A stretch of 64,000 nucleotides of DNA from Vreelandella subterranea (GTDB lineage: Bacteria > Pseudomonadota > Gammaproteobacteria > Pseudomonadales > Halomonadaceae), in assembly GCF_900111305.1 (NCBI RefSeq), contig NZ_FOGS01000009.1, positions 62,001 to 126,000 on the forward strand. Reading direction: 5' to 3'. Numbering within the stretch: the stretch's first letter is position 1; every line of letters starts with the position of its first letter. Below the pieces are notes generated by a model. The model did not search any database, was not told where the DNA came from, and saw only the letters and a list, made by a program, of their open reading frames with translations. Below are positions 48,455 to 58,192 of the stretch, in pieces. Both the position numbers and the translations under genes were made by a program.

Positions 48455-49558
48455 ATGTCAGACGAGCAGCAAACCGATCAAAAGCCGACCGATAGCAAGC
48501 CGGATATGAAGACACTGTTCCGCGATAATCGCGTGAAAGGGATTGCGGGTATCGCCGCGATTGCGGTGATCTGGGCGATCATGGCCCAGTCTAACGTCGG
48601 CACCAGCCGTGACCGCGTCGCGGCGCTGGAAGAGCAGGTGGCAGACGTTGAGGAAGAAAACACAGCGCTGACCCGGCAGCTCAACGAAGTTGACGATGCC
48701 GAAGCGGACCTGTCGGCGTTGCAGGAGGAAATGAGTGCGCTCGAAAACCAGCAGTCTGAAGAGCAGCAGGCCCTGGAAAACCTCGAGCAGCAAGTGAGCG
48801 ATACACGTTCTGAGCTTGAGTCTCTGCAAGAAGAGCGTGACTCGTTGCAAACCAGCGTTGATGAACTGAACCAGCAGGTAAGCGACGCGGAAAGCGAGCT
48901 GGAAACCCTGCGCGAAGAGCGTGATCAGGTTCAGCAGGCCAGCGAGGAAGCCGATCAGGCGCGCCAGGAAGCCGAGCAAGCTCGCCAGAATGCTGAAGAT
49001 GCGCGCCAAGAGGCAGAAGAAGCCCGCCAGGAAGCGGCTAGCGAACGTCAGCAGGCGGTTGAAGAGCGTGACGCGGCAAGAGATACGCTGGACGAGGTCA
49101 ATACGCAAATCGAACAGGCCAATGAGCGCCTGACCAGCCTCGAAGAAGATATCTCGAATGCGGAAACGGAACGCGATGAGGTTCAGCAGGCGCGTGATAG
49201 CGCAGCCAGCGAGCGTGATACGCTGCAAGAAGAGATTGAATCGCTGCAGGCGCTGCGCGAAGAAGAAGAGAGCAGCCTGAGCGATGTGCGCAGTGAAATG
49301 GATGATGTCATGGTCGCTATCGAAATGGGCCGCGAAGAGCTAGCCAAGATTGAAGATCAGGTGACCAGCCGTGAAAATCAACTGGAGCGCTTGGAAACAC
49401 AGTTGAATGAGTGGCGTGACGAGCTCTCTACGCTGGATTCGCGTATGGCTGATGCCGCCAATGATGCGGGTGGCAGCACCGGTCAAGACGGTGGTGACGA
49501 AGAAGCCAGCCAGAGCGCTGACGAGCCATCGTCTGACAGCGAAAGCGACAACCAGTAA
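48455..49558 (+). CDS. Single-pass membrane protein with a long coiled coil
   Basis: The 367-residue product has a short charged N-terminus, one membrane helix (about 30-48, GIAGIAAIAVIWAIMAQSNVG) and roughly 260 residues of continuous heptads rich in Glu, Gln, Ala and Arg (EADQARQEAEQARQNAEDARQ). It ends in an acidic tail. It resembles SMC-like rods but has no ATPase head. Function unknown; a structural or scaffold role in the periplasm or cytoplasm is possible. GGGAGAGG precedes the ATG. A strong terminator follows. Confidence 0.75.
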   Translation: MSDEQQTDQKPTDSKPDMKTLFRDNRVKGIAGIAAIAVIWAIMAQSNVGTSRDRVAALEEQVADVEEENTALTRQLNEVDDAEADLSALQEEMSALENQQSEEQQALENLEQQVSDTRSELESLQEERDSLQTSVDELNQQVSDAESELETLREERDQVQQASEEADQARQEAEQARQNAEDARQEAEEARQEAASERQQAVEERDAARDTLDEVNTQIEQANERLTSLEEDISNAETERDEVQQARDSAASERDTLQEEIESLQALREEEESSLSDVRSEMDDVMVAIEMGREELAKIEDQVTSRENQLERLETQLNEWRDELSTLDSRMADAANDAGGSTGQDGGDEEASQSADEPSSDSESDNQ

Positions 49559-49605
49559 GACGAGGCCAGCTAAGCATTTTGAACAAGCGTCGTAGCCTGG
49601 ATGAG

Positions 49606-49637
49606 CGGGTGCTGATACGTCAGCACCCGTTCTTTTT
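49606..49637 (+). terminator. Terminator after the coiled-coil gene
   Basis: CGGGTGCTGA pairs with TCAGCACCCG around TACG, followed by TTCTTTTT. Confidence 0.9.
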
Positions 49638-49717
49638 GGTGCCGGTTTATGATTTGGCCCGCGAGGAGTATGATTCTTGCACTTATTGATTCAACGCCAG
49701 ACGAGGAGTCTGTCTAA

Positions 49718-50518
49718 ATGGAAGGCGTAAAACATATCATCGCTGTGGCCTCGGGTAAGGGTGGCGTCGGCAAGTCTACGGTTACCGTGAACCTGGCGCT
49801 GGCGTTATCCGCCCAAGGCTATCGTGTGGGCGTTCTGGATGCGGATATCTATGGCCCCAGTCAGGCGCAAATGCTGGGAGTCGCCGAGGGCGTGCGGCCG
49901 CAGGCGGCGGGTGACGATAAATTCCTGCCGCTCGAGGCCCATGGGCTGCAAGCCATGTCGATGGCGTTCATGGTCAATACCCGGGAAGCCATGGTCTGGC
50001 GTGGGCCCATGGTAGTGGGCGCTTTCCAGCAGATGCTCAATCAAACCCAGTGGGATAACCTGGATTTTCTGCTTATCGACATGCCACCCGGCACTGGCGA
50101 CATCCAGTTGACCCTGGCCCAGAAAGTCGCCGTTTCCGGGGCTGTGATCGTGACCACGCCGCAAGATATCGCCCTGCTGGATGCGCGGAAAGGCATCGAG
50201 ATGTTCCGCAAGGTGAATGTGCCTGTACTGGGTGTGGTGGAAAACATGAGCCTTTACCACTGCGAAAAGTGCGGCCATGAAGCCCCGATATTCGGTGCTG
50301 GCGGCGGCGACCGTATTGCCGAGGAATATGACACTGAGGTGTTGGGTCGTTTGCCATTGACCCTGTCCATTCGTGAGCTGACCGACTCAGGTCGGCCAAG
50401 CGTCGTTTCGGAGCCGGAAGGGTCGGTCAGCCAGACGTTTGCCGCAATTGCCACGCGGGTGGCGCAAAGTGTTGATGGCCAGAATAAAGAAAGTCCCACT
50501 ATTTCCTTCAGCGAGTGA
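49718..50518 (+). CDS. apbC: Iron-sulfur cluster carrier protein ApbC/Mrp, short form
   Basis: A P-loop ATPase of the Mrp/NBP35 family, 266 residues, with the deviant Walker A GKGGVGKSTVTVN near residue 14, VLDADIYGPSQ, and the CxxC motif YHCEKCGHEA at about 185. It carries and transfers Fe-S clusters. The N-terminal MIP18/DUF59 domain of E. coli Mrp is absent, so this is the short form. It sits 11 bp before dcd. Confidence 0.9.
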   Translation: MEGVKHIIAVASGKGGVGKSTVTVNLALALSAQGYRVGVLDADIYGPSQAQMLGVAEGVRPQAAGDDKFLPLEAHGLQAMSMAFMVNTREAMVWRGPMVVGAFQQMLNQTQWDNLDFLLIDMPPGTGDIQLTLAQKVAVSGAVIVTTPQDIALLDARKGIEMFRKVNVPVLGVVENMSLYHCEKCGHEAPIFGAGGGDRIAEEYDTEVLGRLPLTLSIRELTDSGRPSVVSEPEGSVSQTFAAIATRVAQSVDGQNKESPTISFSE

Positions 50519-50529
50519 CGACGTAACTA

Positions 50530-51096
50530 ATGAGCATCAAGTCCGATAAATGGATCCGGCGCATGGCAGAAAGCGATGCCATGATTGAGCCTTTTGAAGC
50601 GGGCCAGGTCCGTTACGTTAACGACCAGCGCGTTATTTCCTACGGCACATCCAGCTATGGCTATGATGTCCGTTGCTCCGATGAATTCAAGGTCTTTACC
50701 AATATTCATTCGGCGATCGTGGATCCCAAAGCGTTTGATGATAAAAGCTTTGTCGACGTCAAAGGCGATGTCTGCATCATTCCGCCCAACTCCTTTGCGC
50801 TGGCGCGGACGGTGGAGTATTTCCGTATTCCGCGCAATGTGTTGACGATATGCCTGGGTAAATCCACCTATGCCCGTTGTGGGATCATCGTCAATGTCAC
50901 TCCCCTGGAACCGGAGTGGGAAGGGCACGTCACCCTGGAGTTCTCGAACACGACCAATCTGCCGGCCAAAATCTATGCGCACGAGGGTGTCGCGCAGATG
51001 CTGTTCCTGGAATCCGACGAAGTGTGCGAGACCTCCTACAAGGATCGTGGCGGCAAGTACATGGGCCAGCGCGGCGTGACGTTACCACGTACCTGA
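50530..51096 (+). CDS. dcd: dCTP deaminase
   Basis: Dcd deaminates dCTP to dUTP, the start of dTTP synthesis. The 188-residue product begins [22 protein letters not shown] and has [38 protein letters not shown] and the C-terminal [12 protein letters not shown]. Family length and motif order are exact. It directly follows apbC and shares a terminator with the convergent purN. Confidence 0.97.
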   Translation: MSIKSDKWIRRMAESDAMIEPFEAGQVRYVNDQRVISYGTSSYGYDVRCSDEFKVFTNIHSAIVDPKAFDDKSFVDVKGDVCIIPPNSFALARTVEYFRIPRNVLTICLGKSTYARCGIIVNVTPLEPEWEGHVTLEFSNTTNLPAKIYAHEGVAQMLFLESDEVCETSYKDRGGKYMGQRGVTLPRT

Positions 51097-51116
51097 ATGA
51101 TGCCTGTCTGCCAAGC

Positions 51117-51152
51117 AAAAAAGCCGAGCGGTGTTGGCCGCTCGGCTTTTTT
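51117..51152. terminator. Bidirectional terminator between dcd and purN
   Basis: AAAAAAGCCGAGCGG pairs with CCGCTCGGCTTTTTT around TGTTGG. T tracts occur on both strands, serving convergent genes. Confidence 0.92.
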
Positions 51153-51173
51153 GTACGTTGGCGTAGGACCTGC

Positions 51174-51914
51174 CTAGACGGACTCGGACTCGTCGAGCTC
51201 TTCGGCAGCGTCGGCGTGGGACAGTCGCATGCCATGGAGGGGCAAGAGGTGGCCGTCCATGGTGGCGCCGTCACCGCTGTATTGAAGGCGCCCCTGTAAA
51301 AACCACTGTACGGCGATGGGCAGGATCAGGTGCTCACGGGCCTGGACTTTCTGCTTCAGCGATTCAACGTCATCGTCAGAGGTGACGTTGAGTTCGGCCT
51401 GTAAGACCACCGGCCCGCCATCCAGCTCCTCGGTAACGAAATGAACGCTGCAGCCATGCTGCTTGGTCTCGTCCGCGAGGGCGCGAGCGTGGGTGTTGAG
51501 ACCCTGGTAAGCCGGTAACAGCGAGGGGTGGATGTTCAGCATCCGGCCCAGAAAGCGCTGTACAAAGCGGGGTGTCAAAATACGCATGAAACCCGCCAGC
51601 ACGATGAGGTCGGGCTCATGGCGTTCGATCACCTTGATCAGTGCCCCGTCGTAAGCCTCACGACTGTCGTACTCCCGGTGCGGCAGTGCAACGGCATCAA
51701 TACCGGCGTCACGGGCGCGCTTGAGGCCATAGGCATCGGCCTCGTTGGATATAACGGCCACAATCTCGCCGCCCAGGCGGTCGTGTGACTGTGCCTCGAT
51801 AAGCGCTTGGAGGTTGCTGCCACTGCCGGAAATCAACACGACCACGCGAGGTGGCGTAGTGGGCTCGGGGGTCATGTCCGTCAAGGTGTCGCTGTTGTAG
51901 TCGGTGCTGCTCAT
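51174..51914 (-). CDS. purN: Phosphoribosylglycinamide formyltransferase 1
   Basis: PurN transfers a formyl group from 10-formyl-THF to GAR. The 246-residue product has [35 protein letters not shown] and [20 protein letters not shown], with the catalytic Asn-His-Asp set ([17 protein letters not shown]). It carries a non-conserved N-terminal extension of about 20 residues and a long acidic C-terminus. The start ATG overlaps the purM stop (ATGA). Confidence 0.96.
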   Translation of the reverse strand: MSSTDYNSDTLTDMTPEPTTPPRVVVLISGSGSNLQALIEAQSHDRLGGEIVAVISNEADAYGLKRARDAGIDAVALPHREYDSREAYDGALIKVIERHEPDLIVLAGFMRILTPRFVQRFLGRMLNIHPSLLPAYQGLNTHARALADETKQHGCSVHFVTEELDGGPVVLQAELNVTSDDDVESLKQKVQAREHLILPIAVQWFLQGRLQYSGDGATMDGHLLPLHGMRLSHADAAEELDESESV

Positions 51915-52984
51915 GCCGGTAAATTCTCCAACACCACGGCATCCTGCTGGCGTGGTTCAATCTGTCCCAGTCGATAGACGGTTTCGCCTTGGGCTTCGAG
52001 GTGGCGCATTGCCTGGCTGGCCTCGGCTTCAGGGACGACGACGACCATACCGATACCGCAGTTCAGAACCCGGTACATTTCGGTGTCGGTGACATTTCCC
52101 TGGGTTTGAAGCCAGTCGAATACCGCTGGTCGCGTCCACGCCTGGGTGTCGATGCGTGCTGCGAGCGAGTCGGGGAGCACGCGGGGAATATTCTCGAGCA
52201 GCCCGCCACCGGTGATGTGGGAAAGCGCATGAACCGATAGGTCTGTGTCTCGTAGCAGGGAAAGCAGCGCCTTGACATAAATGCGCGTCGGCGCCATCAG
52301 GGCATCGCCCAGCGCAACACCGTCGACCTGGGTATCCAGCGGCGCATTGCTGTGCTCGATAATCTTGCGAATCAGCGAGTAGCCGTTTGAGTGAGGCCCG
52401 GAGGAGGCCAGGCCGAGTAAAACGTCGCCTTCTGCTACGCGGCTGCCATCGAGGATCTCGCTTTTCTCGACCACGCCAACGCAGAATCCGGCCAGGTCGT
52501 AGTCGTCCCCTTCGTACATGCCGGGCATTTCGGCGGTCTCGCCACCGACAAGCGCGCAGCCTGCCTGTTCACAGCCGACACCGATACCGGTGACCACGTC
52601 CGCCGCGATATCGACATTTAATTTACCCGTGGCATAGTAGTCGAGGAACAACAAGGGCTCGGCACCGGCAACGATAAGATCGTTGACGCACATGGCCACC
52701 AGGTCAATGCCGATGGTGTCGTGTTTTCCGAGCGTCATGGCGAGACGGAGCTTGGTGCCCACGCCGTCGGTGCCGGAGACCAGTACCGGCTGTTGATACC
52801 CTTGAGGTAGCTCGCAAAGCGCGCCGAATCCGCCGAGCCCGCCCATGACTTCCGGGCGCGTCGTGCGCTTGGCAACGTGCTTGATGCGATCGACCAGCGC
52901 ATTGCCAGCATCGATGTCAACGCCTGCGTCTTTATAACTGAGTGACGGTCCCGATGAGGCGTGCGAAGAAGAGGTGTCGGTCAT
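51911..52984 (-). CDS. purM: Phosphoribosylformylglycinamidine cyclo-ligase
   Basis: PurM makes AIR from FGAM. The 357-residue product has [68 protein letters not shown] and [11 protein letters not shown]. The ATG at 52984 gives the usual family start, MTDTSSS, with AGGAC upstream. It overlaps purN by four bases; the pair is co-transcribed on the minus strand and divergent from the PerM-type gene. Confidence 0.97.
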   Translation of the reverse strand: MTDTSSSHASSGPSLSYKDAGVDIDAGNALVDRIKHVAKRTTRPEVMGGLGGFGALCELPQGYQQPVLVSGTDGVGTKLRLAMTLGKHDTIGIDLVAMCVNDLIVAGAEPLLFLDYYATGKLNVDIAADVVTGIGVGCEQAGCALVGGETAEMPGMYEGDDYDLAGFCVGVVEKSEILDGSRVAEGDVLLGLASSGPHSNGYSLIRKIIEHSNAPLDTQVDGVALGDALMAPTRIYVKALLSLLRDTDLSVHALSHITGGGLLENIPRVLPDSLAARIDTQAWTRPAVFDWLQTQGNVTDTEMYRVLNCGIGMVVVVPEAEASQAMRHLEAQGETVYRLGQIEPRQQDAVVLENLPA

Positions 52985-53179
52985 GACAGGTCCTATGGAG
53001 CAAAGTACGGTGCGATAGTGACTGGCGTACGCCGCCAGAGCCGGGCAATAATTGAACGGGATTGTAACACCCGGTGGCAAGGCTCGCATCGGCTGGCGTA
53101 TGACGTTAACAAAAGCAGGCGGTTTTTCTTTATATCCGGCATAGTAGGCTATCGTGACAGTGGCCATCAAAGGAGTTAT

Positions 53180-54280
53180 ATGCGCAATTCATGGTGGGGG
53201 ATCCTGCTATTAGTCCTGGTGTTCGGGCTGCTGTATTTACTGGATGCCGTATTAATGCCGTTTATTGCCGGTATCATCCTGGCCTATCTGGCGGACCCGC
53301 TGGCCAATCACTTCCAGCGTTGGGGGATGAATCGCGCGGTGGCCGTCAGCAGCGTTTTCTGTGTGCTGCTGTTGGTTCTGGTTGTCAGCCTGCTGATCAT
53401 CATCCCCCTCGTGATTCAGCAGTTGAAGCAATTAAGTGACGCCGTGCCGGGTATCTTTGCCTGGGGGGAGAATACCCTGGCGCCGCAGGTGTTCGAATGG
53501 ACCGGTTACGACCTACGTTCTGAGCTGATCAATGTGCGCGAGACGCTGGTCGAGAACTGGCGCGATGCCGGTGGTTATCTGGCCCAGGCACTCGGGCAGA
53601 TAGGCCGCTCCGGGATGGCCTTCGTGTCTTGGATCACCTACGTGGCGCTGATCCCTGTCGTGACGTTTTACCTGCTGCTGGACTGGGATCGCCTTATCAC
53701 CAATCTTGGCAACCTGATCCCTCGCCAATGGGCGAATGATGTTAGCCGTCTGGTGAGCCGCTGTGATGAAGTGCTGGCGTCATTCCTGCGTGGCCAGCTG
53801 CTGGTCATGCTTTGCCTGGGCATTATCTATGCAAGCGGGTTGACCCTGATCGGGCTGGACTTTGGCTTGTTGATCGGGGTGGTTTCCGGCCTGGTGAGCA
53901 TCGTGCCGTTTCTTGGCTTTATCCTGGGGCTGTGCGTGGCGCTGATTGTCGCGCTTTTCCAGTTTGATACCTGGTGGGGGCTTCTGGGCGTTGCCGCCGT
54001 GTTTACGATTGGCCAGGTGGCGGAAAGCGTGGTTTTACAGCCCAAGCTGTTAGGCGACAAGATAGGCCTTCACCCGGTCGCGGTTATTTTTGCAGTGCTG
54101 GCGGGCGGTAACCTATTCGGCCTGACGGGGGTGTTGCTTGCCTTGCCCGCCGCGGCGGTCATCATGGTGTTGCTGCGTGAGGCCAGGGACCGTTACATCA
54201 GCAGTGATCTGTATAACGCCGATGACGATCACAACGCTCACGAGATGCCCGCGATCGGCGATGATAGGGAGTCTTCATGA
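53180..54280 (+). CDS. AI-2E/PerM-family transporter
   Basis: The 366-residue membrane protein has about seven or eight hydrophobic segments in the AI-2E (PerM/TqsA) pattern: [23 protein letters not shown], then the late [20 protein letters not shown] and [34 protein letters not shown] block. The exported substrate is unknown. AAAGGAG precedes ATG 53180. It overlaps hda by four bases, the same perM-hda order as in Pseudomonas. Confidence 0.88.
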   Translation: MRNSWWGILLLVLVFGLLYLLDAVLMPFIAGIILAYLADPLANHFQRWGMNRAVAVSSVFCVLLLVLVVSLLIIIPLVIQQLKQLSDAVPGIFAWGENTLAPQVFEWTGYDLRSELINVRETLVENWRDAGGYLAQALGQIGRSGMAFVSWITYVALIPVVTFYLLLDWDRLITNLGNLIPRQWANDVSRLVSRCDEVLASFLRGQLLVMLCLGIIYASGLTLIGLDFGLLIGVVSGLVSIVPFLGFILGLCVALIVALFQFDTWWGLLGVAAVFTIGQVAESVVLQPKLLGDKIGLHPVAVIFAVLAGGNLFGLTGVLLALPAAAVIMVLLREARDRYISSDLYNADDDHNAHEMPAIGDDRESS

Positions 54281-54981
54281 GCCAGGTGCCGGCGCAGCTT
54301 CCCCTCGGGGTGGGTTTGCGCGATGACGCTACGTTTCATAACTATTACGCTGGGGAGGTCAATGCGGCATTGCTTGACCGCCTACAGCAGCAGTGGGCGC
54401 AAACCGGCGAGGATTTCATTTATCTATGGGGCCTGCCGGGTTCAGGACGCAGCCATTTATTGCAGGCTGCCTGTCATGCCGCTTCCGATCGAGACAAGCG
54501 GGCCCTTTACCTGCCGTTGGCCGAGCTAGGTCATTTTCCACCCTTGATGCTGGAAGATATCGAGCGGCTCGACCTGGTCTGTATCGATGATCTGGAGCAG
54601 GTGATAGGCCGAAAACGCTGGGAGGAAGCCCTTTTTCATGCTTTCAATCGCCTGCGCGATGCCGGCAAGCATCTCGTGATTGCCGCCAATGCGCCGCCTC
54701 GTCAATTGCAGGTGGTCTTACCCGACCTGGCCTCGCGGCTGACCTGGGGGACGGTGTTCCACCTGCATCCGCTCAATGACGATGACCGTCTGGCGGCGCT
54801 AAAGTTAAGGGCCCATGCCCGCGGGATGCAATTGCCCGACGATGTAGGCCGCTATATTCTGCATCGCGGGCCGCGTGAACTTGGCGCGCTTTGCCGAGCG
54901 CTGGAAACGCTGGATCAAGCCTCGCTTTCCGCCCAGCGTAAATTGACCATCCCGTTTGTGAAATCCGCACTGGACTGGTAA
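54277..54981 (+). CDS. hda: DnaA regulatory inactivator Hda
   Basis: Hda is a DnaA-like AAA+ protein that, with the beta clamp, hydrolyses DnaA-ATP and prevents re-initiation. The 234-residue product begins with a clamp-binding-like QLPLGVGL, then IYLWGLPGSGRSHLLQAACHAA (Walker A region), VCIDDLEQVIG (Walker B) and sensor RLTWG. It overlaps the upstream gene by four bases. A minus-strand terminator follows for the phasin. Confidence 0.94.
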   Translation: MSQVPAQLPLGVGLRDDATFHNYYAGEVNAALLDRLQQQWAQTGEDFIYLWGLPGSGRSHLLQAACHAASDRDKRALYLPLAELGHFPPLMLEDIERLDLVCIDDLEQVIGRKRWEEALFHAFNRLRDAGKHLVIAANAPPRQLQVVLPDLASRLTWGTVFHLHPLNDDDRLAALKLRAHARGMQLPDDVGRYILHRGPRELGALCRALETLDQASLSAQRKLTIPFVKSALDW

Positions 54982-55011
54982 TGCTGGTCGAGTGATAAGG
55001 CCAGGGAAAAT

Positions 55012-55033
55012 AAAAAAGCCACCAGCGGTGGCT
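55012..55033 (-). terminator. Terminator of the phasin gene
   Basis: On the minus strand AGCCACC pairs with GGTGGCT around GCT, and is followed by a run of T residues. Confidence 0.75.
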
Positions 55034-55103
55034 AGCGGCTCGTCAATTTTCGTCTACCTTTATGTGCATGACACTCGGTCATGCAAGCGACCCGTTATGA
55101 CAA

Positions 55104-55478
55104 TCAGGCCGTTTTACCCATCTTGCTGGCAGCCGTTTGCGCCTGCTTGATGTTGTCTTCGGTAATCTTCTGGCTTTTCTGAACGAAGTCCTGCTGTAGA
55201 GAAACAACGTTATCCGCATCGCTTTTGAGGCGTTCTGCCACTTCTTTAGCCACTTTCTGCTGATTTTCCATGTAGCTGCGAAGCTCTTCGGCGTCTTTGA
55301 CGCTCATCAGCTTGCGTGCCTGGGCAAGGCTGGTATCGACATAGGCTTTCTGCGCATCAAGCTGCGCATTGAAAAGCTTTTCTGTCATGTCGACACTCAG
55401 CGCGGCATAAGCGCGTGCTGGAGCCATGAAGAAATTGTCGAACTGCTGTGTCCACTCGTTGGTGTTGAAAGTGCTCAT
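55104..55478 (-). CDS. Phasin-family protein
   Basis: A 124-residue amphipathic helical protein: NTNEWTQQFDNFFMAPARAYAALSVDMTEKLFNAQLDAQKAY matches the phasin family that coats polyhydroxyalkanoate granules. AGGAGA lies 7 bases before ATG 55478, which gives the usual short start STFNTNEW. The frame extends upstream without support. No PHA synthase or depolymerase gene is in the window. Confidence 0.87.
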   Translation of the reverse strand: MSTFNTNEWTQQFDNFFMAPARAYAALSVDMTEKLFNAQLDAQKAYVDTSLAQARKLMSVKDAEELRSYMENQQKVAKEVAERLKSDADNVVSLQQDFVQKSQKITEDNIKQAQTAASKMGKTA

Positions 55479-55771
55479 GATCAAATCTCCTGATTTAGCG
55501 GTGCTAACGCATCTAAATGAAAGGGGTAGCATCGCTGGACGACACATCGTCCCGTGGTGCTTTTCCCTTGTGTTATGTGTTGCAGCATAGCAGGCGCTTT
55601 TGTGCAGTGCAACATGCATGCGGTGTAACATGATCGGGCAATAAGGCTGATGGCGGGTCGCTTGAGTTTTATACTGCGGCCACTAGTCTAGAATTAAATC
55701 CGTTTCACGATGGCATGTCGGTAAATTACCGTACCGACGTTTAGCTGCCGATATCGACAAGGAGGATTACC

Positions 55772-57154
55772 ATGAAAACGCGCATTGAACGCGACAGTAT
55801 GGGGGAGCTGGAAGTTCCTGCCGAGGCATTGTATGGCGCCCAGACGCAACGCGCGGTGAATAATTTTCCGGTCTCGCACAGCCCGATGCCGGTCGCCTTT
55901 ATTCACGCGATTGCACGCATCAAGCTTGCCGCCGCCCAGACCAATCTCGTGCTGGGTGAGCTGGATCCGGATCGCGCCGAGGCAATCAGGCAGTCTGCCC
56001 AGGAAGTGATCAATGGCGATCACGACGAGCACTTTCCGGTGGATGTGTTTCAGACCGGCTCGGGCACTTCCAGCAACATGAACGTCAATGAAGTCATCGC
56101 CACCCTGGCCAGCCGTCGTGGTGTTGAGGTTCTGCCCAATGACCACGTCAATATGGGGCAGTCGAGCAACGATGTGATCCCGACAGCGATCCATGTGTCG
56201 GCTGCATTGGCGGTGCATGAGTCGCTTCGCCCGGCGCTGGTGCATCTTCGCCGTACCATCGATTCACGGGCTGACGAGCTTTCGGATGTGGTCAAGACCG
56301 GCCGCACCCACCTCATGGATGCCATGCCGCTGCGCATGGACCAGGAGCTGGGTGCCTGGTCGAGCCAACTGGGGCAGGCCATCGAGCGGCTGGATAATTG
56401 CCTGACGCGGCTATGTCGTCTGGCGCAGGGCGGTACAGCTGTCGGCACAGGCATTAACGCACCGCAAGGGTTTGCCGACCAGGTGGCCGCTCAGCTAACT
56501 GAGCAAACGGGGCTGACGTTTACGCCCAACGACAGTTTTTTTGCCAGCATTGCCTCCCAGGACGCGGCCGTGGAGCTGTCCGGGCATCTCAAGGGCTTGG
56601 CGTGCATTGTCATGAAGGTCGCCAATGACCTGCGCTGGATGAACTCCGGGCCGCTTGCCGGGCTGGGTGAAATCGAGCTCGAGGCGCTTCAACCGGGCAG
56701 TTCGATCATGCCCGGTAAGGTGAACCCGGTGATTCCGGAATCCGCTGCGCAGGCCGCCGCCCAGGTGATTGGGCTGGATACGGCGATAACGGTGGCCGGG
56801 CAGAGCGGGAATTTTCAGTTGAACGTCATGCTGCCCCTGGTGGCCTATAACTTGCTGACGGGCATCACGCTGATGACCAATACCACGCGGCTGTTAGCCG
56901 ACCGTGCCATTGCGACGTTCAAGGTGCGGCGGGACAACATTGAGGCGCCGCTCGCTCGCAATCCCATTCTGGTCACGGCACTTAACAGCGTGATTGGTTA
57001 CAATGCGGCAGCGGCCATCGCCAAGGAGGCGTATCAAACCGGGCGGCCGATCATTGATGTCGCCGAGGAGCACACCGACCTAGGGCGCGGCAGCCTTGAA
57101 CGCCTGCTTGACCCAGAGGCACTCACGCGAGGTGGCGTGCCGGATAACGGCTAG
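55772..57154 (+). CDS. fumC: Class II fumarate hydratase
   Basis: Oxygen-stable fumarase of the citric-acid cycle. The 460-residue product has TRIERDSMGELEVPAEALYGAQTQRA, the tunnel region GSGTSSNMNVNEVIA, GRTHLMDAMP and the superfamily signature GSSIMPGKVNP at about 309. AAGGAGG lies just before the ATG, a strong ribosome site. It is monocistronic; two tRNA genes follow after 167 bp. Confidence 0.96.
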   Translation: MKTRIERDSMGELEVPAEALYGAQTQRAVNNFPVSHSPMPVAFIHAIARIKLAAAQTNLVLGELDPDRAEAIRQSAQEVINGDHDEHFPVDVFQTGSGTSSNMNVNEVIATLASRRGVEVLPNDHVNMGQSSNDVIPTAIHVSAALAVHESLRPALVHLRRTIDSRADELSDVVKTGRTHLMDAMPLRMDQELGAWSSQLGQAIERLDNCLTRLCRLAQGGTAVGTGINAPQGFADQVAAQLTEQTGLTFTPNDSFFASIASQDAAVELSGHLKGLACIVMKVANDLRWMNSGPLAGLGEIELEALQPGSSIMPGKVNPVIPESAAQAAAQVIGLDTAITVAGQSGNFQLNVMLPLVAYNLLTGITLMTNTTRLLADRAIATFKVRRDNIEAPLARNPILVTALNSVIGYNAAAAIAKEAYQTGRPIIDVAEEHTDLGRGSLERLLDPEALTRGGVPDNG

Positions 57155-57321
57155 CATCCTGTCTGGCTTGGCTGACGGTCGCGCGAAGTACAGATATTAA
57201 GGTGGCGTGCGAAAATTGCCGTGTCCTTAGCTGGCCGATGATAAAGAGCAACGTTCAGCTAAGTCGATAAATAGCTTGCAATTCAGTGGCGGAAACGTAA
57301 AATACGCATCCGTTGCTCGGC

Positions 57322-57398
57322 AGGACCATAGCTCAGTTGGTTAGAGCGCCACGTTGACATCGTGGAGGTCGGCGGTTCAAATCCGCCTGGTCCTACCA
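57322..57398 (+). tRNA. tRNA-Val (anticodon GAC), copy 1
   Basis: The 77-nt gene has acceptor AGGACCA pairing with TGGTCCT (57388-57394). The anticodon loop TTGACAT gives GAC, reading GUC/GUU valine codons. The T arm has GGTTCAAAT, and CCA is encoded. Confidence 0.97.
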
Positions 57399-57440
57399 TC
57401 TTGATTGGCATCAAACGGCCAAGTAGCAATGGCACATTTC

Positions 57441-57517
57441 AGGACCATAGCTCAGTTGGTTAGAGCGCCACGTTGACATCGTGGAGGTCGGCGGTTCAAA
57501 TCCGCCTGGTCCTACCA
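57441..57517 (+). tRNA. tRNA-Val (anticodon GAC), copy 2
   Basis: Apparently identical to copy 1 over its 77 nt, including the encoded CCA. The copies start 119 bp apart with an unrelated spacer, so they are a tandem pair on one transcript ending at the terminator just downstream. Confidence 0.97.
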
Positions 57518-57530
57518 GATTTCCGATTGC

Positions 57531-57566
57531 GCCCCGTCATTTTCCTCATGACGGGGCGTTTTTGTT
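57531..57566 (+). terminator. Terminator after the tRNA-Val pair
   Basis: GCCCCGTCAT pairs with ATGACGGGGC around TTTCCTC, followed by GTTTTTG. Confidence 0.92.
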
Positions 57567-57621
57567 TTTGGGTGATGGGGGTTGCGGGAGGGCGTAGCGC
57601 GTTGTCAGTGACGTTAGTTCG

Positions 57622-58101
57622 TCAGTGATCCCAGGCAGGCAGGTCGGTTTGGCGTTTAAAGGTAGTCAGCAACGCTTCAATACCGGTTTGGTCTTCATGA
57701 CTGAAGCGTGCTTCCAGCGGGCTGTCGATATCCAGCACACCCCATAGCTGATCATCGTTGACAATCGGCACGACCAGTTCCGCCCGGGACTCGATATCGC
57801 AGGCGATATGGTCGGCAACGCTGTGAACATCGTCAACGCGCTGGGTGGCACGCGTTCGCGCGGCAGCACCGCAGACCCCCTTGCTGAACGGAATGGGATG
57901 GCAGGCGGGCTTACCCTGAAAAGGGCCCAGCGCAAGCATTTCGGGTGAGCGTTGCAAGTAAAAGCCGACCCAATTCAAGTGGGGTAGCGACTGCATGATG
58001 AAGGCGCAGGTCTGCGCGCTATTGGTTAGCCATTCGCGGGTGTCCAGCAGGGCGGCGAGCTGGCGATCGAGGAGGTCATAGTTGACGGTATCACCTGACA
58101 T
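57622..58101 (-). CDS. msrC: Free methionine-(R)-sulfoxide reductase
   Basis: A GAF-domain protein of 159 residues with the fRMsr cysteine pattern: GKPACHPIPFSKGVCGAA and DHIACDIESRAELVVPI. NWVGFYLQRSPEMLALGPF is also conserved. It reduces free Met-R-sulfoxide with thioredoxin. GGGAG precedes ATG 58101; an earlier ATG at 58128 is possible. It follows metQ on the same strand, which fits a methionine-repair and uptake group, though a perfect hairpin lies between. Confidence 0.9.
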   Translation of the reverse strand: MSGDTVNYDLLDRQLAALLDTREWLTNSAQTCAFIMQSLPHLNWVGFYLQRSPEMLALGPFQGKPACHPIPFSKGVCGAAARTRATQRVDDVHSVADHIACDIESRAELVVPIVNDDQLWGVLDIDSPLEARFSHEDQTGIEALLTTFKRQTDLPAWDH

Positions 58102-58134
58102 GGTGGCTCCCTGGTTATGCATATTCATAACGAC

Positions 58135-58160
58135 ACCGGGCCGACAGTTGTCGGCCCGGT
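58135..58160. other. Perfect 12-bp inverted repeat between metQ and msrC
   Basis: ACCGGGCCGACA meets TGTCGGCCCGGT with only two bases between. It makes a very stable hairpin without a T tract on either side. It may act as an mRNA-stabilising element or a poor terminator after metQ. Confidence 0.6.
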
Positions 58161-58192
58161 CACGTTGGTCTCTTGTCTAGCTGGGGCGAGGG

